The position numbers were made by a program, and so were the translations under genes. Shown here one piece after another: positions 1-9,665 of a DNA stretch of 64,000 nt. The DNA is from Paracoccaceae bacterium (lineage in GTDB: Bacteria > Pseudomonadota > Alphaproteobacteria > Rhodobacterales > Rhodobacteraceae): positions 3,334,136 through 3,398,135 of the forward strand of contig JAWPMR010000001.1 of NCBI GenBank assembly GCA_033344815.1, given 5' to 3'. Numbering within the stretch: the stretch's first letter is position 1; every line of letters begins with the position of its first letter. Below the pieces are notes generated by a model that saw only the letters and a program-made list of their open reading frames with translations, was not told where the DNA came from and made no database searches.

Positions 1-290
1 CTGAGCGTCCGATCTTCGCTGTCCTCCTCGCCTTCGTCGAGCGGCAGGACGTTCTTCACATCGCCTTTTGCGCGCGGCTCGATCGCCTGCATGAGCTTTG
101 GTAGTTCTTCGGCATCCGTAACCTTGAAGTCGCGCTGTGCCACTGGCCGCGTGGCGTATTCGGTCTTGCTTTCCCCTGCGAGATCGGACATCACGCCCAT
201 AACAAAAGGCAATTCCACCAGTTTGGTCGCGCCGTTGACGTCAACCTCATATTCGACCTTGATGCGGGCCTTTGAATTCTTCCGTGTCAT
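1..290 (-). CDS. tssB: T6SS sheath small subunit TssB (partial, C-terminus outside window)
   Basis: The first 96 codons of a minus-strand gene lie in the window; the rest runs off the left edge. The N-terminus has a short basic lead, then an IKVEYEV strand and the ELPFVMGVMSDLAG block, which is the TssB/VipA signature. TssB pairs with TssC to form the contractile cytoplasmic sheath that ClpV recycles. The start codon overlaps the tssA stop in an ATGA, so the two genes are translationally coupled and tssC is expected next, beyond the edge. What is visible looks intact. Family assignment rests on the conserved block only. Confidence 0.9.
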   Translation of the reverse strand, partial: MTRKNSKARIKVEYEVDVNGATKLVELPFVMGVMSDLAGESKTEYATRPVAQRDFKVTDAEELPKLMQAIEPRAKGDVKNVLPLDEGEEDSEDRTL

Positions 291-1429
291 GATATCTTCC
301 CTTTGCTGTCAACGCTTGGCCCGATAATGGCGTTGAAGTCCTTCAAACCGCCCGGGGCCATGTCCTCCAAGAGTTCAACGAACGTTTTGTTGACCGCGTT
401 TCGCGTCCGTTGCGCGAGCACGGGCACCGGGCTTGCAGGTTCGGTGCGTTTGTAGAAATCGATGATCCGGTCGAGCGCGTCGATCACGTCATCGCGGGAC
501 GCGATGGTGCCCTGCGCGGATTGAGCGGCAACCGGCTGTGCCTGGGTTGCTAAGTCGGCCGTGTGGCTTTGGTCCGAGGCATCTGGCACTGTGGCGGGCG
601 TTGGTGACGCTGCCGCGGGTTTGATGCCGTCAATAGTGGCATTCATCCCCCGCAAAATGCGCCCAAGCTCCGGGATTGCGAAGATGGGCCCCTTTTCGCC
701 CAGTTTTTCAGTCATCACCGTCTCCAGCGCATCGAGCGCCACGGCCGCATCGGTGGCATCTTTCTTCAGAGCCGCAAACTTCTCGGCATTGTCCCGGGCT
801 AAGCCGCGCAAGGCGTCTTTCACGCGTTTAATCAACTGTGTTTGTGTGTGTATGACAGCCTGCCGGTCTTTGTCCCCGGCAAGCTCAGGCAGGCCGTCCG
901 CCGCTTGCTGCGGGCTGAGCATTGCGCGCGACAGATCCTCGCCCGTAATTTCATCGTCGCCAGGCTGCGCAAGAAACGTGCGGTGCTTGAGCGGGCCGAC
1001 GAGCCCGCTGGTGCGCCCATCCAACTGGCGCAGGGCGGTCATGCGGCGCCGCGCGGCATCTTCAACCGGCTGATTGGCGCGCAGGACGGGATAGGCCGTA
1101 TCCCAAAAATCGCGGCAGGTGTCGCGCAGTAGGAGCAAGCCGTCGCGGAGTCCCGCAAGGCCACGAAGCTCAAACATCGCACGGGTGACGATCACCAAAA
1201 GGCGCAAATCCTTGCCGGATTCCGCGAGGGCCTCTGCCTTTTCCAGGACTGTTGCCCAATCGGGAGGTCGGGTGATGGAGTCGGAGACGTTGTTGAGGTC
1301 GTCCGTGACGACGTCGACGACCGGTTGGCACAAGCGTTCGATTTCGTCAAATCGCGGGTCCTCACGCAATTCGACGCCAGCGGGATTGTCACCCTGCACG
1401 GGCTCTAGCCACTTGCGCGGTTCGAACAA
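287..1429 (-). CDS. tssA: T6SS baseplate/tail-assembly protein TssA
   Basis: This 380-residue protein has an ImpA-type N-terminal domain (roughly residues 10-130, with the GVELREDPRFDEIE segment). A Pro/Ala-rich linker follows (about 270-310), then a short C-terminal helical domain carrying the YKRTEPASPVPVL motif typical of TssA. TssA primes and caps the growing T6SS tail and sheath. The best start is TTG: an in-frame TAA lies a few codons upstream, no ATG is in frame between, and a GGGGGA ribosome binding site sits six bases before it. It is followed by tssB with an ATGA overlap. About 110 bp separate it from the kinase gene upstream, which points the same way. Confidence 0.9.
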   Translation of the reverse strand: MFEPRKWLEPVQGDNPAGVELREDPRFDEIERLCQPVVDVVTDDLNNVSDSITRPPDWATVLEKAEALAESGKDLRLLVIVTRAMFELRGLAGLRDGLLLLRDTCRDFWDTAYPVLRANQPVEDAARRRMTALRQLDGRTSGLVGPLKHRTFLAQPGDDEITGEDLSRAMLSPQQAADGLPELAGDKDRQAVIHTQTQLIKRVKDALRGLARDNAEKFAALKKDATDAAVALDALETVMTEKLGEKGPIFAIPELGRILRGMNATIDGIKPAAASPTPATVPDASDQSHTADLATQAQPVAAQSAQGTIASRDDVIDALDRIIDFYKRTEPASPVPVLAQRTRNAVNKTFVELLEDMAPGGLKDFNAIIGPSVDSKGKIS

Positions 1430-1539
1430 ATCACATCCCCCGAAAATTCTTTAACAACAATTAATGATACAACCGCAGGTACCACCGCGCAAGTGAAGCG
1501 ATTGACGTTTCGGCAAGGAAAACCGGACCAGAAGCGTTG

Positions 1540-3561
1540 TTATTGGGCGGGTTCGACTCGCCAAAGACGATAAGCCATGCTCACGTCGCCCGCCGTTTGC
1601 GAATTTCGAATCGCCATGAGGAAGGACTCGGGCGTGGTTCCAACGGTCTGAGATTCGATCAGTGGACCTGCGCTGAAGATTGCCACAACGGCAACTTCGC
1701 CCACGTCGTATTCCTGCATGATGAGATGCGCATTGGTCAGTGGCGCGTCCCCGCGCCCCCGTGATCTGTTGCCCAGAACGCGGATGATTTGCTGACCACC
1801 CGACTCTTCGCGCAGCGCTGGAATTCGGGTATTTTGAGTTTTTAGGTTGGGCAGAATATGGGTCAGCTCGCCAGATGCGCCCTGGTACAGAACCCAGAGA
1901 TAGCCGTCTTCGACTCCGGGAAAATGCACGTCGACGACCGGGTTGTCTCCAACGGTGAACGTACCCGACAGCGCGGGTTGATCGGTCGCGCCGTCGCGAA
2001 TGAGAACCGAAAGTGGCGCGGTATCGGGAAGGGCCGCGCGAAACGCGCAGGTGTGGGGGTTGGTGACCTTTGTAGAGAATGCGACGCGCCTGTCGCCCGC
2101 GATCTGGCCCAGGGCGTCGCGCAGACGGTTGGCCTCGGCGGTCGACGCCACACGCCCGCGAACCTCCACCGCCTGATCAAGCGTCAAGGCGCCCGTTCCC
2201 ACCACCGTGAGCGGACCGCAGGTCGACAGCCCGTTGAGCGCATCCGCCACGTCATCGACCTCCAGCAAGATCGGACCGGCGAAGATCTCGGTGCGCAGAG
2301 TGTACCCCCAATCAGCAGCGAGGCTGGCCAGACGGGCCTCAACGCTTTGGCGTACCTGCCGCGACGCCGCGGTGCCGGACACCGAAATCTCGGTATCCTC
2401 GACTACGAGCCGCCAATCCTCAAGCGACAGCGCTTCCATGGTTTGCATGGTCCGCTCTGGCCAGTCGGGATCGGGCAGCCCCAAGGCGAGGGTGATCTCT
2501 GTGGACCCGCCGGTCAAAAGATCAAAGCGCTGCGTGAACATGTCTTCGAACGCGCGGTTTGGGGCATGGGTCACGAGAGACGCGGGGCCACCGCGGGTGG
2601 CAGAAGCCTCAAGCCGATAGACCGGCACCTTGGGTGGAGCGGGTACCCAGATTAATCCGATGTAACCGGCGATTGCCAATGCCGCCGCCAAACCGAAGCC
2701 AATCGAGACGCGCCGCAGCCAGGGGGAGCGCGTTGTCCTACCGTCCAGTCGCTGCAGAATGTCGGACGCGCTTTGAGGGCGATCCGCCGGCTCGGGTGCC
2801 GACATCCAGTCGATCAGGTCTTTCAGCGGTTCGGGCACGCCTGATGTGTCGAGGCGCAGCTTCTTTGCCTCCATGATTTGACCGTCGCTCAGTTTGTTGT
2901 AGGGCACCTTTTGCCGATAGATCGCAAGTAGGGAGGCGCCAAGCGCGTAGAAATCCGACCGCTCGTCGGTCTTGCCGAAGATCTGCTCGGGGGCGGCGTA
3001 TTCGTATTTACCCGCAAATTTGCTTCCGATCAGTGTGGCGCGGCGTTCTCGTGTGTCCTTCGCGATGCCGAAATCGATGATGACAGCGTCTTCAGGCTTA
3101 CCACCCCGCAGAATTATATTGTCCGGTGAGAGGTCGCGGTGCACCAGGCCGCTGTCATGGGCGGCCTTCAGCCCCTCGACCACGCGTCTGAGCACTATGG
3201 CTAATGCCTGCGGGTCCGGAAGGTGCGGACCTTCGAGAACTTCCGAGAGTTGTTTGCCCTCGACGTACTCCATGATGATAAAGTCATGCCCTCGGTCGCT
3301 GCGCCCGCAGTCATAGTATTTCAGCACCGCGGGGTGTTGGATATCACGGCCCAGAAGCTCGCCCCTCACAAAGGCAATTGCGTTTTGTGTGCGGGAAAAT
3401 TCGAGCGTCAGCGCCTTGATTGCCACGTCCCCGCCGAGCACGACATTATGGGCAAGATAGACCTCGCTCATGCCCCCGCGCCCCAACAAAGCGCGGATTT
3501 CGAAAGTGTGGTTGACGACTTCACCGATGGTGAAAATGTCGCCTGGCAGGGGGTCCAGCAT
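1540..3561 (-). CDS. T6SS-associated membrane Ser/Thr protein kinase (PpkA-like)
   Basis: The N-terminal Hanks-type kinase domain spans residues 10-270. It has a glycine loop (GRGGMSEV), the AIK lysine near residue 49, an HRD loop near 141-143 and DFG near 163-165, so it should be active. A single membrane segment at about 285-306 leads to a periplasmic C-terminal part. That part contains a BON-like stretch and a DUF4384-like domain ending near the stop. PpkA kinases post-translationally activate T6SS, usually through Fha. The ATG at 3561 was preferred over a TTG eight codons upstream because the protein then begins in the usual way and has GGAA before it. The cognate PppA phosphatase and Fha are not in the window. 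The C-terminal module recurs in the TonB-like protein at 12254-13834. Confidence 0.85.
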   Translation of the reverse strand: MLDPLPGDIFTIGEVVNHTFEIRALLGRGGMSEVYLAHNVVLGGDVAIKALTLEFSRTQNAIAFVRGELLGRDIQHPAVLKYYDCGRSDRGHDFIIMEYVEGKQLSEVLEGPHLPDPQALAIVLRRVVEGLKAAHDSGLVHRDLSPDNIILRGGKPEDAVIIDFGIAKDTRERRATLIGSKFAGKYEYAAPEQIFGKTDERSDFYALGASLLAIYRQKVPYNKLSDGQIMEAKKLRLDTSGVPEPLKDLIDWMSAPEPADRPQSASDILQRLDGRTTRSPWLRRVSIGFGLAAALAIAGYIGLIWVPAPPKVPVYRLEASATRGGPASLVTHAPNRAFEDMFTQRFDLLTGGSTEITLALGLPDPDWPERTMQTMEALSLEDWRLVVEDTEISVSGTAASRQVRQSVEARLASLAADWGYTLRTEIFAGPILLEVDDVADALNGLSTCGPLTVVGTGALTLDQAVEVRGRVASTAEANRLRDALGQIAGDRRVAFSTKVTNPHTCAFRAALPDTAPLSVLIRDGATDQPALSGTFTVGDNPVVDVHFPGVEDGYLWVLYQGASGELTHILPNLKTQNTRIPALREESGGQQIIRVLGNRSRGRGDAPLTNAHLIMQEYDVGEVAVVAIFSAGPLIESQTVGTTPESFLMAIRNSQTAGDVSMAYRLWRVEPAQ

Positions 3562-3658
3562 GGCTATGATTCCAATTCGGGGCAACTAATCATTTTGGAA
3601 ATATACGCAAACGAGAGTATGGTGGCGAAATAATTGATCCATTTACGGTGGACAGCAT
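3562..3658. promoter_or_regulatory. Divergent promoter region between kinase and clpV
   Basis: These 97 bases separate the start of the minus-strand kinase from the start of plus-strand clpV. They are AT-richer than the flanking genes and must carry promoters for both T6SS arms. No clear sigma-54 or sigma-70 boxes could be picked by eye. Confidence 0.5.
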
Positions 3659-6301
3659 ATGGCAACGTCGAGCCCGAAGACGACAAAAGGGGATCTTGTC
3701 GGCAGGCTGAACATGTCCTGTCAGAAGGCGTTGATTGCCGCTGGCGAAACGGCCAAGACGCGTGGGAATGCCTATATCGAACTTAGCCATTTCTTGCTGG
3801 CGATTATCGCGGATCAGCGTTCTGATATCGTGCGGATGCTCAGCGGCACGGGTGATGAGGTCGGGCGGGTGATCACGGACCTTACCGCGGCGCTTGACAA
3901 ATTGCCTCGCGGGGCAACTGCCACGCCGGTCATTTCTGAGCATATTTTTCGCGCGATCCACGAGTCATGGACCCTTGCGTCAATAACATTCAAGTCCGAT
4001 AGCATCCGCTCCGGGCATCTTCTGATTGGTATCCTTGGAAATGACGCCCTGGCTGCCCTTGCGGGGAGCGCCAGCGCGCACTTTAACGGTCTCGACAATG
4101 CAGACCTGGCCGAGCGTTTCGACAGCCTGACGCAAGGCTCGATCGAGGCGCCGGGACCCTATGAGGTGCAGCGGACCCAAGAAGCGCCCGCGGAGGAGGG
4201 TGATCTGCTGGCTAATCTCAAACGTTATGGGACCGATTTGACGGCCGAGGCGGAGGCCGGGCACCTGTCGCCGGTCATCGGGCGCGACCCGGAGATCCGC
4301 CAGATAATCGACATTCTTCTGCGGCGACGTCAGAACAACCCAATTCTGACCGGTGAGGCTGGGGTTGGCAAAACCGCCGTGGTTGAAGGTCTGGCCCATC
4401 GCTTGGCCGCAGGTGAGGTGCCGCCACAGCTTCGCAACGTCTCGCTTTATCTTCTCGATATAGGGCTGATGCTGGCTGGCGCATCGATGAAGGGCGAGTT
4501 CGAGAAGCGGCTCAAATCAGTGATTGAAGATGTGGCCACCGCGCCGAACCCGGTGATCCTCTTTATTGACGAGGCGCATACGCTGATGGGGGCCGGGGGG
4601 GCGAGCGGCACGGGTGATGCTGCGAATTTGCTCAAGCCTGCGCTTGCACGCGGTGAATTGCGCACCATCGCGGCAACAACCTGGAGCGAGTATAAGGAAC
4701 ATATCGAGAAAGACCCCGCACTCACGCGGCGCTTTCAGGTGGTGCGAATCGAGGAGCCTGATGAACTCGCCGCGATCGAGATGCTTCGGGTTCTGGTCCC
4801 GACGCTGGAAGCGCACCATGGGATTGAAATCCTGGATGAAGCGATTTCCAAGGCCGTCGCCCTGTCGCGTCGCTATGTACCGTCCCGGCAACTGCCTGAC
4901 AAGGCGATCAGCCTGCTGGACACGGCCTGCGCCCGCGTGTCCGTTTCGCAATTTGGGCGACCGCCGACCATTGAGGATCTCGAGCGTCGCATCGCGTCGC
5001 TGGAAAGCGAGTTGAACATGCTGGCGCGCATGGCGCAGGTGGGCGAGGGCGACGACGCGCGGCAGGCGTCTGTCACAGAAGATCGCGAGCAGGTCGAAGC
5101 GGAGTTGTCGCAAGCCCGCGGGCTTTATGATCAGGAGAAGGCGCTGATCGACCAAATCCTGGACCTCCGACGCAAACTGTCAGATCCAGAGGTTGCTGAT
5201 GCGGACAGGCTGCGCCAAGACTTGCGCGGACTGAATGAGGAACTGGCTGCGCTTCAGGGCGAAACCCCGCAGGCCCACCCTTCTGTGACCGGTGTCGTGG
5301 TCGCTGAGGTTGTTCAGGATTGGACCGGAATTCCCGTGGGTCGTATGTTGGCCGATGAGACGCGGCGGATGCTGGATCTGGGCGCTGAACTGTCCACTCG
5401 CGTATTCGGGCAGGACCATGCGATGGAAATGATTGCGGCCCGTATGCAGACCTCCGCGGCCGGGCTTGATGCCGAAGAAAAACCCGTTGGCGTGTTCCTT
5501 CTGTGTGGCACTGCGGGTGTGGGCAAGACTGAAACGGCCCTTGCCCTGGCTGATCTGGTCTACGGCGGAGAGCATAATCTCATAACGATCAACATGAGCG
5601 AGTTTCAGGAGGCGCACACGGTCTCCACCCTCAAGGGCGCGCCCCCCGGCTATGTGGGCTATGGCAAAGGCGGAATTCTCACAGAGGCTGTCCGCCGCAA
5701 GCCCTATTCGGTGATCTTGCTCGATGAGATCGAAAAGGCGCACCCGGATGTGCACGAGATCTTTTTTCAGGTCTTCGACAAGGGTATGATGGACGACAGC
5801 GAAGGACGTCGGATCGATTTCTCCAACGCGCTGATCCTAATTACCTCGAACGTCGGCTCGGACGTCATCAGCAGCATGACCGATTGGGGCAAAGAACGCA
5901 CCGTCGTCGACGCGCTTGTCGATGCTCTGCAGGACCCGCTGCTGGAAGTTTTCCCGGCCGCATTCCTCAGCCGCGTTGTCACGATCCCGTATTACCCGCT
6001 TTCCCCAGAAATGATAGAAGCCATCGCGCGCCACCAGTTTTCCAAGCTGCGTAAACGCCTCAGCAGTGGGTACGGGGCAGACCTGGTCTTGGGCAACAAC
6101 GTCTACGAGACGATTGCCGCGCGCGTGACGGATGTGCATTCGGGCGGGCGGGCGATCCACCGCCTGCTGACCAATACGCTGCTTCCGGACCTCAGCCGCG
6201 CCCTGCTGCGACGGCAGCTTGACGGAGAGCCCATCGCACGGGTCATTATTGATGGGGATGGCAACAGCTTTCGCTATACCTTTGAGGGAGAGGCCCTATG
6301 A
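3659..6301 (+). CDS. clpV: T6SS AAA+ ATPase ClpV (TssH)
   Basis: This 880-residue ClpB-type unfoldase disassembles the contracted TssB/TssC sheath. It has a Clp N-domain (about 10-150), a first AAA+ module with Walker A GEAGVGKT near residue 231, and Walker [16 protein letters not shown] helical middle domain lies around 440-540. The second AAA+ module has GTAGVGKTE near 616 and [10 protein letters not shown], followed by a C-terminal D2-small domain. Length and both ATPase sites are normal for ClpV1-type proteins. The stop overlaps the next start (ATGA), beginning a long plus-strand run of nearly gapless genes to 12.2 kb. Confidence 0.95.
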   Translation: MATSSPKTTKGDLVGRLNMSCQKALIAAGETAKTRGNAYIELSHFLLAIIADQRSDIVRMLSGTGDEVGRVITDLTAALDKLPRGATATPVISEHIFRAIHESWTLASITFKSDSIRSGHLLIGILGNDALAALAGSASAHFNGLDNADLAERFDSLTQGSIEAPGPYEVQRTQEAPAEEGDLLANLKRYGTDLTAEAEAGHLSPVIGRDPEIRQIIDILLRRRQNNPILTGEAGVGKTAVVEGLAHRLAAGEVPPQLRNVSLYLLDIGLMLAGASMKGEFEKRLKSVIEDVATAPNPVILFIDEAHTLMGAGGASGTGDAANLLKPALARGELRTIAATTWSEYKEHIEKDPALTRRFQVVRIEEPDELAAIEMLRVLVPTLEAHHGIEILDEAISKAVALSRRYVPSRQLPDKAISLLDTACARVSVSQFGRPPTIEDLERRIASLESELNMLARMAQVGEGDDARQASVTEDREQVEAELSQARGLYDQEKALIDQILDLRRKLSDPEVADADRLRQDLRGLNEELAALQGETPQAHPSVTGVVVAEVVQDWTGIPVGRMLADETRRMLDLGAELSTRVFGQDHAMEMIAARMQTSAAGLDAEEKPVGVFLLCGTAGVGKTETALALADLVYGGEHNLITINMSEFQEAHTVSTLKGAPPGYVGYGKGGILTEAVRRKPYSVILLDEIEKAHPDVHEIFFQVFDKGMMDDSEGRRIDFSNALILITSNVGSDVISSMTDWGKERTVVDALVDALQDPLLEVFPAAFLSRVVTIPYYPLSPEMIEAIARHQFSKLRKRLSSGYGADLVLGNNVYETIAARVTDVHSGGRAIHRLLTNTLLPDLSRALLRRQLDGEPIARVIIDGDGNSFRYTFEGEAL

Positions 6302-6717
6302 CAGTGTCGACAAAACTGGAGGGTGTGGCGATCGGGTTGCTCATGGGTTTTGAGAATGGCCAGCCGCTGGTGGTCTACGCCCAGAACCCCGACGCGGCCG
6401 CGCGGGCAGCAAAAAGCCTCGTCCAGCTTTCGACCGAACAAGTGGGAAGTCAGGTCGCGCTGCTTTTTGTTGAGGGTGACCCCTCCGCCCCGATGGTGGT
6501 GGGCCCGGTGCTGGACACGCCGCTGGTCGATCGCGGCGCGGTTATTGTCGATGGCAAAGTACAGAAGATCATGGCAGAGGACCGGGTTGAATTGCGCTGC
6601 GGAAAGGCGTCGATCATCCTTGAGGCGTCCGGCCATATCACCATCCGTGGCAGCGATCTGACCAGCCAAGCAAGCGGCATAAACGCGGTGCGCGGCGCGT
6701 CGGTGACGCTGAACTGA
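6298..6717 (+). CDS. T6SS-linked DUF6484 protein
   Basis: This small soluble protein of 139 residues resembles the DUF6484 family found in T6SS clusters. A beta-rich N-terminal segment (about 10-85) has the pattern GVAIGLLMGFENGQPLV followed by ALLFVEGDPSAPMVVGPV. A second beta-repeat tail (about 105-139) contains SIILEASGHITIRG, reminiscent of VgrG/gp5 beta-helix strands. The fold similarity suggests a spike-associated or effector-loading role, but no biochemical function is established. It overlaps clpV by four bases and precedes a TIGR02270 gene, a pairing I recognise from other T6SS loci. Confidence 0.75.
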   Translation: MTVSTKLEGVAIGLLMGFENGQPLVVYAQNPDAAARAAKSLVQLSTEQVGSQVALLFVEGDPSAPMVVGPVLDTPLVDRGAVIVDGKVQKIMAEDRVELRCGKASIILEASGHITIRGSDLTSQASGINAVRGASVTLN

Positions 6718-6727
6718 GGGCACAGCG

Positions 6728-7858
6728 ATGGCCATCATCCAACGCATCGTCCGGCAACACGTAGAGGAGGCCGCCCATCTCTGGCGGCGTCGCACCCGCG
6801 AGAGTGATAGCGCAATATATGGCACCGAAGACCTTGCACGGATGGATGGACGCCTCATGGCCCATATCGCGGGGCTGCGCGCAGCGGGAGTGGAAGGCTG
6901 GCCCATCGCGTTGCAGCAATTCGAAGATTACGTTGAACCCGGTGAGGCATTTGTGCTCTTTTTGCTAGCGCTCATTCTCGATGATTCCGAAAAATTAGTA
7001 TGGGCCCGTACGCTGGTTTTCGCCGAGCCGCCCGAGGTGCAGGCCGGGGCTGCGGGTGCCTTGGCATGGTGCGGCCCGGATGTCTTGCGTCGGCATCTCG
7101 ATACCTGGGTCTATGACCCCAGCGCCGACCTGAACTATCTGGCGTTGGCCGCTCTGCTTGCCTACCGCACAAACCCAGGGGACCGCCTGGCGCGATTGCA
7201 GGACCACCCCGACCCACGGGTGGCAATCGGTGCTGCAACCTTGATCGGAGCCATGGGTCTGGTGGATCTTGCCCCGCGTCTTGCCCGGCGGTGTGACGGT
7301 GAGAACGCGGAGGTTGCTTTTGCAAATCTCATTGCCCACGCCCGTCTCACCGGAGATCAATCTTCGCTCGACGCCTTGCTCAAGACGGAAACACACATCG
7401 ACCTAGCCCTGATCCTTTCCGAACCTGTGGAAGCGCGGGCATGGATCGAGGAACGGCTCGCGGATGAGTCGACCCGCAGCGATGCCCTTGCTCGACTGGG
7501 GCTGTTGGGGGACCCTGCAACGGCCAGTGTGCTGTTCAACGCCATGGAGGAGCCGGCTCTCTCCGCAGCGGCTGGGATTGCGTTTCGCGATCTGCTGCCC
7601 TTGGATTTCAACGACTGGTCCGTGTTCACACTTGACGCTGCCGCGATGCCAGAGGGATTTGAGGGGCGCGACGACGGGCCGTGGCCGATCCCGCACGAAG
7701 CGCGCCGTTTGTGGGACCGGGTTCAGACGGGTGAGGTTGTGGCGGATTATACGTCCCAGCGCCGCGCAAAGCACGCAGCCTTTGCCGCCGGGCGCGTGGA
7801 TCGCACATCAATCCTTGCTCGTTGGGACGCGCCCGCACCGGGCCCTGCGTGGTCATGA
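6728..7858 (+). CDS. TIGR02270 family HEAT-repeat protein, T6SS-associated
   Basis: This 376-residue, helix-rich soluble protein matches the TIGR02270 family of T6SS loci. Repeated helical pairs such as the run around ALLAYRTNPGDRLARLQDHPDPRVAIGAA suggest HEAT-like repeats across residues 80-260. No catalytic motif is visible. Members sit beside VgrG, PAAR or DUF2169 genes and probably act as adaptors, though their function is not proven. It starts ten bases after the DUF6484 gene, and its stop overlaps the following start (ATGA). Confidence 0.75.
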   Translation: MAIIQRIVRQHVEEAAHLWRRRTRESDSAIYGTEDLARMDGRLMAHIAGLRAAGVEGWPIALQQFEDYVEPGEAFVLFLLALILDDSEKLVWARTLVFAEPPEVQAGAAGALAWCGPDVLRRHLDTWVYDPSADLNYLALAALLAYRTNPGDRLARLQDHPDPRVAIGAATLIGAMGLVDLAPRLARRCDGENAEVAFANLIAHARLTGDQSSLDALLKTETHIDLALILSEPVEARAWIEERLADESTRSDALARLGLLGDPATASVLFNAMEEPALSAAAGIAFRDLLPLDFNDWSVFTLDAAAMPEGFEGRDDGPWPIPHEARRLWDRVQTGEVVADYTSQRRAKHAAFAAGRVDRTSILARWDAPAPGPAWS

Positions 7859-8406
7859 TGCACGCGCCGCTCTCGCCCCCGCAGCACGCCAAGGAGGTAG
7901 GTCTGCTCGGACCGATCCCAAGCGAGACGGCACCCCTCGACACGGGCCTGTCTGCCGTGTTCAGAAACCGCTGGTCTGCCTTTTCCGCCCGTGCCCGAGA
8001 GATCGAGACCGACGACCATCGGATCTGGCACTTTCTTGCGGCGCCTGGCATTTTTGAGCGAACACCCTGCGCGGGCGTGTGGTGTCTAAGCCACAATCGT
8101 CAAAGCGAACCCGGCGCTTTGGTTCTGGCGGCGACAAACGCGCAGCCGCCGGCTGACGGCGCCTGGTTTACTGCGGCACGAGACCTGATTCAGGCTGCCA
8201 CCGAAAGTTTCGCCAGCGCAGACCGCCTGTACCGCCGCCTGCGCGACCTGCCGCGCCTGATCCCGACAGAGACCAAGGGCGCGGGCGTCACCTTCTGGAT
8301 CAACGACTGGGAGGTGCATGAACTGCATTACGACAGCATTCACGCCCTCGCCGCGACCGGCCTTTCCGATATGACTGGCCTACGTCCTGAGATTGAGGGA
8401 GGCTAG
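7855..8406 (+). CDS. TagF-like T6SS accessory protein
   Basis: The 183-residue product starts at the ATG that overlaps the upstream stop. The segment from IWHFLAAPGIF through AGVWCLSHNRQSEPGAL lines up by eye with the TagF/ImpM core (a W-rich strand, then AGV.xPS.DR.GR.FPL). The N-terminal VGLLGPIPS resembles the GFYGKLP opening of TagF. TagF proteins restrain T6SS assembly through Fha independently of, or fused to, the PppA phosphatase. Finding one in a cluster with a PpkA-like kinase fits post-translational control. The match is divergent, so an unrelated adaptor remains possible. Confidence 0.55.
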   Translation: MMHAPLSPPQHAKEVGLLGPIPSETAPLDTGLSAVFRNRWSAFSARAREIETDDHRIWHFLAAPGIFERTPCAGVWCLSHNRQSEPGALVLAATNAQPPADGAWFTAARDLIQAATESFASADRLYRRLRDLPRLIPTETKGAGVTFWINDWEVHELHYDSIHALAATGLSDMTGLRPEIEGG

Positions 8407-8409
8407 GCG

Positions 8410-9207
8410 ATGGGCATTTCCGCATATGCTGAAGGTAAAGGATTTTTTCACAAGGGAAGTGGCGGCTCTGGTTCCGCGCCTGGGGATGTCTGCCTGTCGC
8501 CGCCGCCGGCGCCTACCGGTCCAGCTCCCGTTCCCTATGTCAACATGCTCAAGTCTGGAGACCTTTCCAAAGGTTCCAAATCAGTAAAAATTGATGGTCA
8601 GCCCACTGCCAAGGAGAACGTATCCTTTGTGTCGACGAGTAGCGGTGACGAGGCCGGGACTCAGGGCGGCGGCGTCGTTACGGCCAAGACCAAAGGAAAA
8701 GGCCGGTTCAACACTTGGTCATTCAAGGTGAAAGTCGAGAACAAGGGTGCCGTTTGTCATGGTCACCTGGCTGGGCAAAATAGCGGGAGTTTCCCACCCA
8801 ACTGTGTCGACGCCACGCTGACCGTCGATTTCATCGTCAAGAACCTCACCATGGACCAACTCGAAAAGGATTGTGACGAACCTTACACGGGATCCAAGCA
8901 CCGGCAGTCCACTACACAAGCTCAGCGGGACTCTGTTAACACCGCTGGTAGCAAGTGCTGGCAGTGTGGCACCAAACCACCGCCTCGTATGATTGCCGAT
9001 CACCAACCTCCGGAGAATGTCGCTTGGGAGATGGGAGGGTGTAACATGGAGCCATCGCCCGAGGCCTTCAAGGCAGCGATGAAGGAACTTCCCGTGTTGC
9101 CGCACTGTCGTTCCTGCAGCAGCAGCCAAGGCGGGCAAATGCGCAGCGTTGATCAGCGCGAGGTTTTCGACTTTATGAATGATAACATTGTTGGGTTGGC
9201 GATATGA
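8410..9207 (+). CDS. PAAR-like (DUF4150) T6SS effector with C-terminal Cys/His toxin domain
   Basis: The N-terminal half (about 1-135) matches the DUF4150 PAAR-like fold: GDVCLSPPP near the start, a PVPYVNM segment, strands with TSSGDEAGTQGGG, and a terminal CHGHLAGQN. PAAR domains cap the VgrG spike. The remaining ~110 residues are a different domain with CWQCG, a central ADHQPP and a late CRSCSSSQGG. That arrangement of two CxxC knuckles around a DH motif looks like a zinc-stabilised HNH-type nuclease, but the activity is inferred. Two small genes overlap its 3' end in the manner of immunity genes, and a DUF2169 chaperone gene follows. Confidence 0.8.
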   Translation: MGISAYAEGKGFFHKGSGGSGSAPGDVCLSPPPAPTGPAPVPYVNMLKSGDLSKGSKSVKIDGQPTAKENVSFVSTSSGDEAGTQGGGVVTAKTKGKGRFNTWSFKVKVENKGAVCHGHLAGQNSGSFPPNCVDATLTVDFIVKNLTMDQLEKDCDEPYTGSKHRQSTTQAQRDSVNTAGSKCWQCGTKPPPRMIADHQPPENVAWEMGGCNMEPSPEAFKAAMKELPVLPHCRSCSSSQGGQMRSVDQREVFDFMNDNIVGLAI

Positions 9208-9665
9208 TGGACATCGAGACAAACGACGACCTTGAAGCGTCCTATGATACGATTTGCCGAGAATGGGCCGCTGAAGTGGACGCACTGCTACCTGACCTGC
9301 AGGATTGGTGGGACGCACTCAGTGACAACCTGGACAAAACGCGACCTGGCCTCGTCAACGTTCATTGGCCTGCGGGCATTGGTAGCCATCCGCGTATCTT
9401 GGGCCTGTTTCGCATGTACTATTTCAGACTACTCGAACTAAACGATAGTATTGTGCACCTGTACCATCCTCCCGAACACGAGGATGGCGAACGCTGGGGA
9501 GACGTAGCGCGGGAGGAAGGCATGGATCCGACTGCCCCAGATCCCGTGTCACCTATCGTTTTGCTGATTGATGATCTGCCCTCATATTCGGAGAGCGCGG
9601 CGGAAGCCCTACGCAAGGTCAGGTTTTTCCCGATTGGAATGAACGCGCAAAGGGACTTGGAATGA
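9204..9665 (+). CDS. Hypothetical protein, candidate immunity protein 1
   Basis: This 153-residue acidic soluble protein begins in an ATGA overlap with the PAAR-effector stop. It has no signal peptide or membrane segment. A Trp- and Asp-rich helical N-terminus (CREWAAEVDALLPDLQDWWD) and an acidic middle (PPEHEDGERW) give it a strong negative charge, which is common in immunity proteins that block nuclease toxins. I recognise no family. The immunity role is inferred from position only. Confidence 0.6.
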   Translation: MMDIETNDDLEASYDTICREWAAEVDALLPDLQDWWDALSDNLDKTRPGLVNVHWPAGIGSHPRILGLFRMYYFRLLELNDSIVHLYHPPEHEDGERWGDVAREEGMDPTAPDPVSPIVLLIDDLPSYSESAAEALRKVRFFPIGMNAQRDLE